A stretch of DNA of 64,000 nucleotides from Amycolatopsis suaedae (GTDB taxonomy: Bacteria > Actinomycetota > Actinomycetes > Mycobacteriales > Pseudonocardiaceae): positions 124,001-188,000 of the forward strand of contig NZ_SFCC01000011.1 in NCBI RefSeq assembly GCF_004214935.1. Direction: 5' to 3'. A program made the position numbers and the translations under genes. Below are positions 1 to 8,630 of the stretch, piece after piece. The notes beneath the pieces are model-generated. The model did not search any database. It was not told the origin of the DNA and saw only the letters and a program-made list of their open reading frames with translations. Each line of letters begins with the position of its first letter. The stretch's first letter is position 1.

Positions 1-112
1 CGAAGTCGAGCGGGTCGCCGTCGGCGCCGGTCAGGTCGGACAGCCAGGTCTCGTCCTGCTCTAGACGGAATACGGTTCCGGAGAAGTCGAACAACACCGT
101 GTTGATGGCCAC
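1..112 (-). CDS. HAD-family hydrolase, N-terminal fragment (runs off the left edge)
   Basis: The minus strand from a GTG at 112 reads MAINTVLFDFSGTVFRLEQD, which contains haloacid dehalogenase motif I in the form D-F-S-G-T-V; the first Asp is the usual nucleophile. Only 37 residues are in the window, so the substrate cannot be judged. Transcription runs leftwards, in the same direction as ispF, but about 160 nt of structured non-coding DNA lies between them. Confidence 0.7.
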   Translation of the reverse strand, partial: MAINTVLFDFSGTVFRLEQDETWLSDLTGADGDPLDF

Positions 113-156
113 AGCCTCAGGCTACGGTGTTTGATTGCCCTCGCTTCGCTCGGGCG

Positions 157-250
157 CGGTCGGGCCCTTCAGTCGGTGTCTTCCCTCCTCGCCGTTCGGC
201 CGCGAGCGGCCTCTGCGGCTCGTCAGTCCAGACACCGCCGGGCCCGACCG
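157..250. repeat. Large nested inverted repeat between ispF and the HAD gene
   Basis: The outer arms CGGTCGGGCCC (157-167) and GGGCCCGACCG (240-250) are perfect complements. Inside them CGGTGTCT (174-181) pairs with AGACACCG (230-237), and a central hairpin GGCCGC-GA-GCGGCC lies at 198-211. A TTCG-containing imperfect stem sits just outside at about 138-156. The 113-271 stretch shows no convincing gene. It could be the terminator of the ispD-ispF transcript or a structured RNA; the sequence alone does not decide. Confidence 0.6.
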
Positions 251-271
251 TGTGCCGTGCCCGGTGAGCTT

Positions 272-757
272 CTACGGAACAGGGAGCGGCGCGGGCAGCA
301 GCAGCGCCGTCGCGATCGCGGCGATCCCCTCGCCCCGGCCGGTGAGGCCGAGGCCGTCGGTGGTCGTACCGGTGACGCTCACCGGCCCGCCCGCGGCCGC
401 CGACAGCACGTCCTGGGCCTCCCGGCGACGCGGTCCGATGCGTGGCGCGTTGCCGATCACCTGCACGACGGCGTTGCCGAGGACGTAACCCTCCGCCCGG
501 ACCAGCTCGGCCGCGTGCGCGAGGAACTCCGCGCCGTGCCTGCCCGCCCAGCGCGGGTCGCCGGTGCCGAACACCGCGCCGAGATCACCGAGACCGGCCG
601 CGGACAGCAGCGCGTCGCACAGCGCGTGGGCGGCGACGTCGCCGTCGGAGTGCCCGGCACAGCCGTCGACGCCCGGCCAGTGCAGCCCGGCCAGCCAGCA
701 GTCCCGGCCCGCCTCGATCGGATGGACGTCGACACCCTGCCCGACCCGTGGGTTCAC
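272..757 (-). CDS. ispF: 2-C-methyl-D-erythritol 2,4-cyclodiphosphate synthase
   Basis: Cytoplasmic MEP-pathway enzyme that cyclises 4-diphosphocytidyl-methylerythritol 2-phosphate to the 2,4-cyclodiphosphate with release of CMP. The 161 residues match the family length. The metal site is visible as DVH near residue 8 and the HSDGD His near residue 40, and the C-terminal signature TGRGEGIAA is intact. The GTG start at 757 overlaps the ispD stop as GTGA, which implies translational coupling and excludes the longer upstream reading. Confidence 0.93.
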   Translation of the reverse strand: MNPRVGQGVDVHPIEAGRDCWLAGLHWPGVDGCAGHSDGDVAAHALCDALLSAAGLGDLGAVFGTGDPRWAGRHGAEFLAHAAELVRAEGYVLGNAVVQVIGNAPRIGPRRREAQDVLSAAAGGPVSVTGTTTDGLGLTGRGEGIAAIATALLLPAPLPVP

Positions 758-1398
758 CGAGCGGCCCTTTCGCTGAGGATGGTTTCGGCGACGGCGAAGT
801 CGAACGCGCTCACGATCTCCGCGCCGTCGGGATGACCTTGCACCATGGCCACCGAGGCGCCCGGGACCGCGAGCGGATCCGCGGGCCATCCCGCGGCCTC
901 CAGCCACGCCGGCCGCAGTGCGCGAGGGGTCTGGACCACCCGCAGCAGGTCCCGGTCGGCGGTGCCGGTGATCGTGCCGTCGGCATCGACGAGCTTGACC
1001 GTGTCGGTCACCGGCAGCACCGGTACCGCGACGTCGACCTCCTCGGTCAGCGCCGCGAGCACCGCGCCGACGGTCTCCGGCCGGGCCAGCGCGCGGGCGG
1101 CGTCGTGGACCACCGCGACCTCGAACCGTGTCCGGTCGACCACGCTGACGGCCCGCCGGAGCGAGTCGCTACGATCTGCGCCACCGGAGACCAGCTCGAT
1201 GGTCATCGGGCCCCGGACAGCATGAACCGCCGGCTCGCACTCGGCGAACCGGCGGTCCGGTACGACGACAACAGCGTGCTCCACCAGGCCGGACGCGGAC
1301 AGGCCACGCACGGCATGGGTCAGCAACGGTTCACCGTGGACGGTGTCGAGCACGTCCGAGGCCGGGTTGTCGGCAAGGACGAGCGCGACAACATTCAT
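754..1398 (-). CDS. ispD: IspD-like 2-C-methyl-D-erythritol 4-phosphate cytidylyltransferase with a degenerate active-site loop
   Basis: Its position between carD and ispF and its length (214 aa) identify it as ispD, the step that transfers CMP from CTP to methylerythritol 4-phosphate. The middle is recognisable: VHDAAR with the substrate-binding Asp and Arg, [10 protein letters not shown], and [11 protein letters not shown]. The N-terminus is not. Where the family has a glycine-rich CTP loop followed by PK, this protein reads [19 protein letters not shown], without the Gly-rich loop, the conserved Arg or the Lys. The C-terminal DD pair before the substrate Lys is also absent. It may be inactive, altered or non-catalytic, with a normal IspD elsewhere in the genome. 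Confidence 0.8.
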   Translation of the reverse strand: MNVVALVLADNPASDVLDTVHGEPLLTHAVRGLSASGLVEHAVVVVPDRRFAECEPAVHAVRGPMTIELVSGGADRSDSLRRAVSVVDRTRFEVAVVHDAARALARPETVGAVLAALTEEVDVAVPVLPVTDTVKLVDADGTITGTADRDLLRVVQTPRALRPAWLEAAGWPADPLAVPGASVAMVQGHPDGAEIVSAFDFAVAETILSERAAR

Positions 1399-1432
1399 GA
1401 TGTTCTGCTGCGCGGTATTGCGAGATGGATTG

Positions 1433-1924
1433 TCAGACGGCGGCGGTCTCCAGGACCTCGTCGAGCAGGACCTCGGCCTTGCCCTCGTCGGTGCCTTCGG
1501 CGAGTGCCAGCTCGCTCACCAGAATTTGCCGCGCCTTCGCCAGCATGCGTTTCTCGCCGGCGGACAGGCCGCGGTCCTTCTCTCGCCGCCAGAGGTCGCG
1601 CACCACTTCGGCCACCTTGTTCACATCGCCGGAGGCGAGCTTCTCCAGGTTGGCCTTGTACCGACGAGACCAGTTCGTGGGCTCCTCGGTGTGCGGAGCA
1701 CGCAGCACGTCGAAAACTCGATTCAGACCGTCCTGGCCCACGACATCGCGCACGCCGACGATCTCGGCGTTGTCTGCGGGCACGCGAACGGTCAGGTCAC
1801 CCTGCGCGACCTTGAGGACGAGGTATTTCTTCTCCTCGCCCTTGATCACGCGGGTCTCGATCGCTTCGATGAGTGCGGCACCGTGGTGCGGGTAGACGAC
1901 GGTCTCTCCGACCTTGAAAACCAT
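1433..1924 (-). CDS. carD: CarD-family RNA polymerase-binding transcription factor
   Basis: 163 aa, the mycobacterial CarD length. An N-terminal Tudor-like RNA polymerase interaction domain starts [20 protein letters not shown], and a helical DNA-binding domain follows, containing the [13 protein letters not shown] segment with the Trp used to stabilise open complexes. In relatives it binds the RNAP beta subunit at most sigma-A promoters and tunes rRNA and housekeeping transcription. It lies 34 nt upstream of ispD on the same strand, the carD-ispD-ispF order seen in mycobacteria. ATG at 1924 is preceded by GCAGAGGACAC. Confidence 0.95.
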   Translation of the reverse strand: MVFKVGETVVYPHHGAALIEAIETRVIKGEEKKYLVLKVAQGDLTVRVPADNAEIVGVRDVVGQDGLNRVFDVLRAPHTEEPTNWSRRYKANLEKLASGDVNKVAEVVRDLWRREKDRGLSAGEKRMLAKARQILVSELALAEGTDEGKAEVLLDEVLETAAV

Positions 1925-2232
1925 GTGTCCTCTGCCCCTTTCGCTACAACCATGCTAGCACGCTGCGCATCACCCCATCTAGCGCCCCGGGTTCCGTCGT
2001 CGCAGGTCAGCGGCAGGATCGTGGGCCGGACGGGGGTTGACAAACGTGCATTTCCCATGCTCATGCAGGTGACGGCGAAGACTGTCGGAGCGAATTCGCC
2101 GAATCCGATCTAATCCACTGTGGACGGTTGATCTTCGTGACGCCCGTCTCTACCGGCAGCCGGGTTCGGACCCGATCGGCCCATCCGGCTACCCTTCGCG
2201 GGGATACCGATCGGCATGAAGGGACTCGGACC
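1925..2232. promoter_or_regulatory. Divergent intergenic region between carD and the lpqE-like gene
   Basis: 308 nt without a supported gene. It must hold the promoters for leftward carD and the rightward lipoprotein gene. A perfect TTGACA lies at 2037-2042 in the rightward direction but has no good -10 at 17-18 nt spacing, so the promoter is not assigned. A TCCACTGTGGA palindrome lies at 2114-2124. Confidence 0.4.
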
Positions 2233-2871
2233 GTGGGGCAGCAGAAACGACGCATCCTCACCTCGGCCGTGCTGGGCCTCGGTGCCGCGCTCGTCGTCGC
2301 GGGCTGCGGTGCCGGCCAGATCACCCAGACCGACACGCAGGAGCCCGCGGTCAACGGCGCGTTCGCGCAGGTCGGCAGGCTGGTCGTGCGGGACGCCTCG
2401 CTGGCGTTCCCGACCGGGGAGCACGGCGTCTACCCGCCCGGCTCCAACGCGCCGCTCAAGCTGACCATCATCAACCAGGGCGCGACCGACGACGAGCTGC
2501 TGTCGATCCAGGCCCAGGGCGCCCAGCCGCAGGTCGCCTACGAGGGCTCCAGGGCCGTCGTCGCCGGCGCGACGCTGCGGATCGAGAACACCGCCGAGAC
2601 CCAGGCCGAGCACGCCGGGCACCAGCCCGCGCAGCCGCCGACCGGCGAGGCGCCGCCCGCCGGCGAGGAGGGCACCCAGGTCGGCAAGGCGCGGGCCGTC
2701 GTCCAGGGGCTGACCAACGGCCTCTACCCGGGCCAGATCTTGCAGGTCACGCTGAACTTCCGGGACGCGGGCCCGGTGACCATCGGCGTTCCGATCGGGC
2801 ACTCCACCCGGCCGCGGCCGGAGGCTCCGGAGGGTGAGCACGGCGGTCACGGAGCGCCCGAGCAGCACTGA
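2233..2871 (+). CDS. lpqE: LpqE-like exported lipoprotein
   Basis: 212 aa from GTG at 2233. A lipoprotein signal peptide is clear: basic QQKRR, hydrophobic LTSAVLGLGAALVV, lipobox VAGC with the Cys near residue 22. The mature part looks like a beta-rich immunoglobulin-like domain (LKLTIINQG..., LQVTLNFRDAGPVTIGVPIG) and has two His-rich acidic stretches, EHAGHQ and a C-terminal HGGHGAPEQH, that could hold metal. The position directly upstream of radA and near carD matches lpqE of Mycobacterium tuberculosis, which is the main reason for the name. Function is unknown; a copper or other metal role is only suggested by the His residues. Confidence 0.7.
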   Translation: MGQQKRRILTSAVLGLGAALVVAGCGAGQITQTDTQEPAVNGAFAQVGRLVVRDASLAFPTGEHGVYPPGSNAPLKLTIINQGATDDELLSIQAQGAQPQVAYEGSRAVVAGATLRIENTAETQAEHAGHQPAQPPTGEAPPAGEEGTQVGKARAVVQGLTNGLYPGQILQVTLNFRDAGPVTIGVPIGHSTRPRPEAPEGEHGGHGAPEQH

Positions 2872-2910
2872 TCGCGGGACTGTCGGTCCGGGTCGTTAAC
2901 GTGTGCGGGC

Positions 2911-4293
2911 GTGGCGAAGAAGGGCGGCAGCACCTACCGCTGCGGTGAGTGCGGGTACGAGACGGCCAAGTGGGTCGGCCGGTGCCCGGAGTGCCAGGCG
3001 TGGGGGACGATCGAGGAGCGAGGCGGGCTGAAGCCCGCCATCGCCCGGGTCGCCGCGGGCGCGCCCAGTTCGCCTGCGCGGCCCATCGGGCAGGTCGACG
3101 TCGAGGCGGCCAGGGCACGGCCCACCGGCGTGTCCGAACTGGACCGTGTGCTCGGTGGCGGGCTCGTGCCCGGCGTCGTGGTGCTGCTCGCCGGTGAGCC
3201 CGGTGTCGGCAAGTCGACGCTGCTGCTGGAGGTCACCTACCAGTGGGCCGCCGGCGGCGGTGCGGGCCCGGCGCTCTACGTCACCGGCGAGGAGTCGGCG
3301 GGGCAGGTGCGGCTGCGGGCCGAACGGACCGGCAACGTCCACGAGCGGATGTTCCTGGCGGCCGAGAGCGACCTGTCCGCGGTGATCGGGCACGTCGACG
3401 CCGTCCAGCCCGGGATGCTGATCGTCGACTCGGTCCAGACCATGGCATCGCCGCAGGTGGAGGGGCATCCCGGCGGCGTGACGCAGGTGCGGGCCGTGAC
3501 CGCGGCGCTGGTGTCGCTGGCCAAGGAACGCGGGCTGCCGGTGCTGCTGGTCGGCCACGTCACCAAGGACGGCTCGGTCGCCGGGCCCAGGGTGCTGGAG
3601 CACCTGGTGGACGTCGTGCTGCAGTTCGAGGGGGACCGGCACTCGACGCTGCGGATGGTCCGCGGGATCAAGAACCGCTTCGGCGCCGCCGACGAGATCG
3701 GCTGCTTCGAGCTGCGGGAGGACGGCATCGTCGGCATGCCGGACCCGTCCGGGCTGTTCCTGAACCGGTCGGAGGAGGCCGTCCCCGGCACGGCGGTGAC
3801 GGTCACCGTCGAGGGCAAACGGCCGCTGCTGAGCGAGGTGCAGGCACTGGTGGCGAAGTCTCACCTGCCGCAGCCGCGGCGCGCGGTGAGCGGGCTGGAC
3901 TCGTCGCGGGTGCAGATGGTGCTGGCCGTGCTGGAACGCCGGGCCAAGCTCTCGCTCGGCGACAGGGACGTCTTCGCGGCGACCGTCGGGGGCATGAAGG
4001 TCACCGAGCCGGCCATCGACCTCGCCCTGGTACTGGCCATCTCGTCGTCCTACGCCGACGTCGCGCTGTCGCCGAGGCTGGTCGCCGTCGGCGAGGTCGG
4101 GCTGGCCGGGGAGATCCGCAGGGTGACCGGGGTCGGCAGGCGGCTGGCGGAGGCCGCGCGGCTCGGGTTCACCCACGCGCTGGTGCCGCCGGACTCCGGA
4201 AAGCTGCCCGACGGCATCCGCGTGCTGGAGGTGGCCAACGTGGCCGACGCGCTGAACGCCGCCGCCCACGCGGGACCCGCACGCCCCCGATGA
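2911..4293 (+). CDS. radA: DNA repair protein RadA (Sms)
   Basis: 460 aa. A four-Cys zinc finger lies at residues 11-30 (CGECGYETAKWVGRCPEC), then a RecA-like ATPase with Walker A GEPGVGKST near residue 95, the RadA-specific KNRFG motif near residue 255, and a C-terminal Lon-protease-like domain. It is a branch-migration helicase that processes recombination intermediates. GTG start. In mycobacteria disA follows radA and its product interacts with RadA; here no disA follows and the next gene is convergent. Confidence 0.96.
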   Translation: MAKKGGSTYRCGECGYETAKWVGRCPECQAWGTIEERGGLKPAIARVAAGAPSSPARPIGQVDVEAARARPTGVSELDRVLGGGLVPGVVVLLAGEPGVGKSTLLLEVTYQWAAGGGAGPALYVTGEESAGQVRLRAERTGNVHERMFLAAESDLSAVIGHVDAVQPGMLIVDSVQTMASPQVEGHPGGVTQVRAVTAALVSLAKERGLPVLLVGHVTKDGSVAGPRVLEHLVDVVLQFEGDRHSTLRMVRGIKNRFGAADEIGCFELREDGIVGMPDPSGLFLNRSEEAVPGTAVTVTVEGKRPLLSEVQALVAKSHLPQPRRAVSGLDSSRVQMVLAVLERRAKLSLGDRDVFAATVGGMKVTEPAIDLALVLAISSSYADVALSPRLVAVGEVGLAGEIRRVTGVGRRLAEAARLGFTHALVPPDSGKLPDGIRVLEVANVADALNAAAHAGPARPR

Positions 4294-4302
4294 ACGGGGG
4301 CG
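4282..4302. terminator. Hairpin between convergent radA and the sigma-linked membrane gene
   Basis: CGCCCCCG (4282-4289) and CGGGGGCG (4295-4302) form a perfect 8-bp GC stem with a 5-nt loop. It overlaps the radA stop codon and abuts the stop of the convergent gene at 4303, so it can serve both directions. It has no U-tract, as is usual for actinobacterial terminators. Confidence 0.7.
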
Positions 4303-5436
4303 CTACCGAGTGGCGCCGCGCTGGCCGACCACCTGGTAGGTGATCGTGGTCTCCTCGACCACGGAGCCCGTCTTCGCCTCGATCACGGCACCACCCTTCG
4401 GATTGAGGGGGGCGTCCCGCAACGCGATCTTGCGCGTGCCGATCACCTGCGTCGTCGCCGGGTCGACCAGGACCTCACTGCGCAGGTAGCCGGGGGAATC
4501 GTCGACCCCGATCGCCACGGCGGCCCGGCCGTCCCTGGTGCTGACGTCCTCGGTGACCCGCAGGTAGGGGAAGTAGCTCAGCGCCTGGAACACCACGCTG
4601 CGCTGGTCGCGGGTGAGGTCGCCCCTGGACAGCATCGCCTCGAAGACGTACGTCAGGAACTCAGCGGGGCCGGCACCCATGGTGTTCGCCTCCTCGCGGA
4701 GGCGCTCGTACAACTGGCGACCGTTGGCAGGGAAGCTCACCGGGTTCTCGTACCAGTAGCCGGTCTTCCGGTAGTCGCCTCGGGGCGCTATGTACGTTCC
4801 CTCGCTCGCGGTCGTCCCCGAGATCTGGTCCGGGCTCGCCTGGTTGCGCTCGGTCCGTGCCGGTGCCGGGCGGTTCACATCCCGGTCGAAGCTCCGCTGC
4901 CATTCGTCGGCCCGGTCGAACGGGATCCACTCCTGCCGGAGCTGCTCGTTGCCCAGGCCCATCTCCAGGCGTTCGGGCGTCTCGACCTGGCCGTGAAGCC
5001 ACGTGCGCGTGGTGGCCAGGAGGTACTGCCCCGGCCCCTGCGGCAGGTCGCTGCCGTGTCCGACGAAGCGTTCGGCCGAGTTGAGCGGTACGTCGCTGAC
5101 CGGCGGCAGCGGAGGGTAACTACCGTCGGTGTTCCGGCCCGGTATCGGGGGAACCTCGGGGTAGGCCTTGCCCGAGGCCGGCGTGAGGTTGTCGTCGCCG
5201 CCGGTCAGTGCCACGACTCCGGTCCCCACCACGACGACCGCGGCCGCCGCGGCGACGAGCGGTACCCACCGGGCCCGCCGGGGAGCCAGCGGGACCACGG
5301 CCTCGGGTTCGCCCCGCATCGCGGCCGTCAGCCGGGCCTTCGCGGCTGTCCGGGCGGAGTCGGTCATCGCCGGCTGGTCGGCGCGGACGGTCCGGACGGC
5401 AGCGTCGACGCGCTCCTCCCAGTTCTGCTCAGTCAT
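4303..5436 (-). CDS. CU044_5270-type membrane protein, probable anti-sigma partner of the adjacent ECF factor
   Basis: 377 aa. A cytoplasmic N-terminal segment of about 50 residues is followed by one transmembrane helix (WVPLVAAAAAVVVVGTGVVAL) and a large extracytoplasmic domain containing DVSTRDGRAAVAIGVDD and RSEVLVDPATTQVIGTRKI. This is the architecture of proteins annotated CU044_5270 family, which are habitually encoded after ECF sigma genes. Its start overlaps the sigma gene end by 8 nt, so the two are coupled. Acting as the membrane anti-sigma factor is the natural inference, although no zinc-binding HxxxCxxC motif is present. Confidence 0.75.
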   Translation of the reverse strand: MTEQNWEERVDAAVRTVRADQPAMTDSARTAAKARLTAAMRGEPEAVVPLAPRRARWVPLVAAAAAVVVVGTGVVALTGGDDNLTPASGKAYPEVPPIPGRNTDGSYPPLPPVSDVPLNSAERFVGHGSDLPQGPGQYLLATTRTWLHGQVETPERLEMGLGNEQLRQEWIPFDRADEWQRSFDRDVNRPAPARTERNQASPDQISGTTASEGTYIAPRGDYRKTGYWYENPVSFPANGRQLYERLREEANTMGAGPAEFLTYVFEAMLSRGDLTRDQRSVVFQALSYFPYLRVTEDVSTRDGRAAVAIGVDDSPGYLRSEVLVDPATTQVIGTRKIALRDAPLNPKGGAVIEAKTGSVVEETTITYQVVGQRGATR

Positions 5437-5986
5437 GCTGCTCCTCCAGAAGGTTGGCGTACTTGCGCAGGGCGCGGCGGGCCCGATGCAGGCGGGTACG
5501 GCAGGTGGTGAAGCTGATGTCGAGTGCCTCGGCCACCTCGGCCGGTTTCAGCCCCGCCCAGGCGACGAGCAGCAGGACGTCGCGTTCCTCCTGGCGGAGG
5601 TCGGCGATGCCGTCCGCCATCGCACGGACGTGGCTGGTGGCGTCGGCGCGGGACACGGCCAGCGCGTCCGGCGGTTCGGCGTCGACGGCCTTGCCGCCCT
5701 CCCGCGCGTAGGCCCGCAGGCCGCGGACCTCACTGCGGGTGTGCCTGCGCAGCAGGTTCGTCGCGATGCCGAACAGCCATGCCCGCGCCGGCGCCCGGTC
5801 CGGCCGGTAGCGGTCCCTCGCGGTCCAGGCAGCCAGGAACGTCTCCGCCACCAGGTCGTCGGCGGTGGCCGCGTCGAGCCTGCGGGCCAGGTAGGCGTGC
5901 AGGCTCGGGGCATGGCTGTCGAACAGGGCGGACAGCAACCGGTCGGCGTGCGGACCGGACAGGTCCGGCCGGTCGGCGTCGCTCAT
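5429..5986 (-). CDS. ECF-type RNA polymerase sigma factor
   Basis: 185 aa from ATG at 5986 (MSDADRPDL); a GTG-type start 8 codons upstream is possible. Region 2 is seen as FDSHAPSLHAYLARRL...DDLVAETFLAAW and RAPARAWLFGIATNLLRRH, and region 4 as LRQEERDVLLLVAWAGLKPAEVAEAL plus the helix-turn-helix TCRTRLHRARRAL. It directs RNA polymerase to a small regulon, most likely including its own operon. It is the first gene of a two-gene operon with the membrane partner. Confidence 0.92.
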   Translation of the reverse strand: MSDADRPDLSGPHADRLLSALFDSHAPSLHAYLARRLDAATADDLVAETFLAAWTARDRYRPDRAPARAWLFGIATNLLRRHTRSEVRGLRAYAREGGKAVDAEPPDALAVSRADATSHVRAMADGIADLRQEERDVLLLVAWAGLKPAEVAEALDISFTTCRTRLHRARRALRKYANLLEEQHD

Positions 5987-6053
5987 GAGTGTTACCCCAG
6001 TTCTGGTCACACCCGTTCTTGCCCGCGACGGCCTCGGCCGTTCCCGGCGCGCG

Positions 6054-8585
6054 TTACTGAGCCAGCAGGTTGGCGCAGCGGATCAGCCCGATGTGCGAGT
6101 ACGCCTGCGGGTGGTTGCCCAGCGAGCGCTCCGCGATCGGGTCGTACTGCTCGGGCAGCAGCCCGGTCGGGCCGGCGGCGTCGACGATCTGCTCGAACAG
6201 CTCCTCGGCCTCGGTCCGCCTGCCGGTCAGCAGGTAGGCCTCCACCAGCCAGGCGGCGCAGATGTGGAACCCGCCCTCGCTGCCGGGCAGGCCGTCGTCG
6301 CGGCGGTACCGGTACACGGTCGACCCGCTGCGCAGCTCACCCTCGATCGCGGTGACCGTCGCCTGGAAGCGCGGGTCCTGCGGGTCGAGCAGCCCGGACA
6401 GGCCGACGAACAGCGACGCGGCGTCGAGGTCGGTGCCGTCGTAGGCGGTGGTGAACGCCTGGACCTCCTCGTTCCAGCCGTGTTCCAGCACGTCGGCGGC
6501 GATCTCGTCGCGCAGCGAGGGCCACGGCGCGGGGATCTCCCTGCCGTACACCTCGCCGAGCCGGATGGCCCGGTCGATGGTCAGCCAGCCCATGACCCGC
6601 GAGTACACCCGGTGCCGCGGCACGTGCCGCTCCTCCCAGATGCCGTGGTCGGGCTCGTTCCAGCGCCGGGTGACGGCCTCGGCCATCGCCCGCACCAGCT
6701 GCCAGTCCTTGTCCCGCAGCTCGCCACGGGCCCGGGCCACGTCGACCACCAGCTCGACGACCGGCCCGAACACATCCAGCTGAACCTGGTGGTTGGCCAG
6801 GTTGCCGACCCGCACCGGGCGCGAGCCGGCGTAGCCGGGCAGCGACTCGATGACGGCTTCCGCGCCGATCTGGGTGCCTGCGATCGTGTACAGCGGGTGC
6901 AGCCGTTCCGGGCCCGCCAGCGTGGCCAGCACGCCGTGCAGCCAGTCCAGGTAGCCGTCGGCCTCGTCCAGCGAGCCGAGCGCGACCAGCTCTCGCACGG
7001 TCATCGCGGCGTCCCGGATCCAGCAGTAGCGGTAGTCCCAGTTGCGGACGCCGCCGATCTCCTCGGGCAGCGACGTGGTCGCCGCCGCCAGCACACCGCC
7101 GGTGTCGGTGTTGCACAGCCCGCGCAGGGTCAGTGCGGAGCGGGCGACCAGCTCGGACTGGACGCCGGGCAGCTTGAGCGTCTCCGCCCATTTCGACCAG
7201 TACGCACCGGCCCTGGCCCGGCGGTCGGCCTCGGAGAGGTCGTGCGGTGCCAGGTCGGTCGTGCCGCAGCGCAGCTCCAGCACGATCGGGCTGTCCGGAG
7301 TCGGCCGTACCAGCGCCGTGGCGGTGTCGTGCAGGCCGTCGGAGTGGATTTCCCAGGCGACGTTCGGCGCCCGCAGGACGATCGGCTCCGACGTGCCGAG
7401 CACCCGCAGGCCGTCCTCCTCCGGCACCAGCTTGACCGGCACGCCGCCGAACTCCGGCCGCGGCGCGAACACCACGCGGGCCTCGGTGTCGCCGGAGATG
7501 ACCCGGACGATGTCGGTGCGGTGCTGCGGGCTGTCCGGCTCCAGGTAGTCCGTGACCAGCAGGCGTGACCAGCGGGTTTCCACGGTCATCGTGTTCGGCA
7601 GGTACCGCTGGCCCAGCGGCAGGCCGTTGCGGTGCGGCTTGATCGAGAAGTGGCCGGCGCCGGTGCCGCCGAGCAGGTCGGCGAACACGGCGGGCGCGTC
7701 GGCGCCGGGGTGACACAGCCAGGTGAGCTTGGCGTCCGGGGTCAGCAGGGCGACCGAACGCTCGCTGGCGAGCATCGAGATGCGCTCGATCGGCGTCGCC
7801 TGCTCGCCGTAGAGCCAGTTGCGCCGTTCCTCCAGCATGAACGCCAGCACGGTGGCGACGTCGACGGTGTCCGGAACCCGGTACGCCGCAAGGGTTTCCC
7901 CTTCGCCGACCTTGACCCCGAGGTCGGGGCCGGCCAGGCGGGCGAACGCCTTCTCGTCGGTGACGTCGTCGCCGAGGAAGACCGCCGCGGTGGCGTTCAT
8001 CTGGTGGCGCAGGGTGTCCAGGGCGCGGCCCTTGTCGGTCTGCACGACCGCGAGTTCCACGACCTCCTTGCCGTCCGTCGTGGACACGCCGTCCCATGTG
8101 GACGGTCCACTGTGGACATCGGCGAGGACCTTGCGGCCCGCCGCGTACTCCGCGCGGCGGACGTGCACGGCGATGCTGGCCGGCTTGACCTCCAGCGAGA
8201 CGCCGGGGACGCCCTCGACCAGCTGCTCCAGCTCGGCCTCCAGCCTGCGGTGCAGTTCCTTGGCCTTGGCGTCGAGCGCGTGCACGAAGCCGATGTCGAA
8301 CTCCGAGCCGTGGCTTCCCACCAGGTGGACCTCGGACGGGAGTCTCGACAGGGTGGCCAGGTCCCGCAGGGCGCGGCCGGAGATCACCGCTGTGGTGGTC
8401 TCGTGCAGGCCGGCAAGGGAACGCAGGGCGCCGACAGACTCGGGTAGGGGTCGAGCCTCGTCCGGATTGGACGTGATCGGAGCCAGCGTGCCGTCGTAGT
8501 CACAGGCGACCAGCAGGCGCGGCGTCCGGGCGATCTGCACGATCGCGCGCCGGAGCTCGGCGGGCAGTGCCTCGGCGGTCAACAC
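6054..8585 (-). CDS. otsB: Trehalose-6-phosphate phosphatase fused to a GH15 glucoamylase/trehalase-like hydrolase
   Basis: 843 aa in two enzymes. Residues 1 to about 245 are an OtsB-type HAD phosphatase: DYDGTLAPI (nucleophile Asp), VGSHGSEF, and GDDVTDEKAF near residue 200. From about residue 255 a family 15 glycoside hydrolase follows: SVALLTPDAKLTWLCHPGADAP, WDYRYCWIRDAAMTVREL, the general acid region GIWEER near residue 650, and the general base region SEGGFHICAAW near residue 775. Both catalytic Glu regions are present, so hydrolase activity, probably on trehalose, is likely. Translation starts at GTG 8585 or TTG 8582; AGGAGGA lies immediately upstream and its spacing favours the TTG. 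It follows otsA by 45 nt. Confidence 0.93.
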   Translation of the reverse strand: MLTAEALPAELRRAIVQIARTPRLLVACDYDGTLAPITSNPDEARPLPESVGALRSLAGLHETTTAVISGRALRDLATLSRLPSEVHLVGSHGSEFDIGFVHALDAKAKELHRRLEAELEQLVEGVPGVSLEVKPASIAVHVRRAEYAAGRKVLADVHSGPSTWDGVSTTDGKEVVELAVVQTDKGRALDTLRHQMNATAAVFLGDDVTDEKAFARLAGPDLGVKVGEGETLAAYRVPDTVDVATVLAFMLEERRNWLYGEQATPIERISMLASERSVALLTPDAKLTWLCHPGADAPAVFADLLGGTGAGHFSIKPHRNGLPLGQRYLPNTMTVETRWSRLLVTDYLEPDSPQHRTDIVRVISGDTEARVVFAPRPEFGGVPVKLVPEEDGLRVLGTSEPIVLRAPNVAWEIHSDGLHDTATALVRPTPDSPIVLELRCGTTDLAPHDLSEADRRARAGAYWSKWAETLKLPGVQSELVARSALTLRGLCNTDTGGVLAAATTSLPEEIGGVRNWDYRYCWIRDAAMTVRELVALGSLDEADGYLDWLHGVLATLAGPERLHPLYTIAGTQIGAEAVIESLPGYAGSRPVRVGNLANHQVQLDVFGPVVELVVDVARARGELRDKDWQLVRAMAEAVTRRWNEPDHGIWEERHVPRHRVYSRVMGWLTIDRAIRLGEVYGREIPAPWPSLRDEIAADVLEHGWNEEVQAFTTAYDGTDLDAASLFVGLSGLLDPQDPRFQATVTAIEGELRSGSTVYRYRRDDGLPGSEGGFHICAAWLVEAYLLTGRRTEAEELFEQIVDAAGPTGLLPEQYDPIAERSLGNHPQAYSHIGLIRCANLLAQ

Positions 8586-8630
8586 TCCTCCTATGGAGCA
8601 ACGTACGTGGTGGGTATGGGGAGGGTACGG

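Noticed and set aside
131-835. Plus-strand open frames starting near 131 that run into ispF and ispD
   Set aside because: Most of their length is antisense to ispF and ispD, the translations are low-complexity, and the 113-271 part is better explained as a folded repeat.
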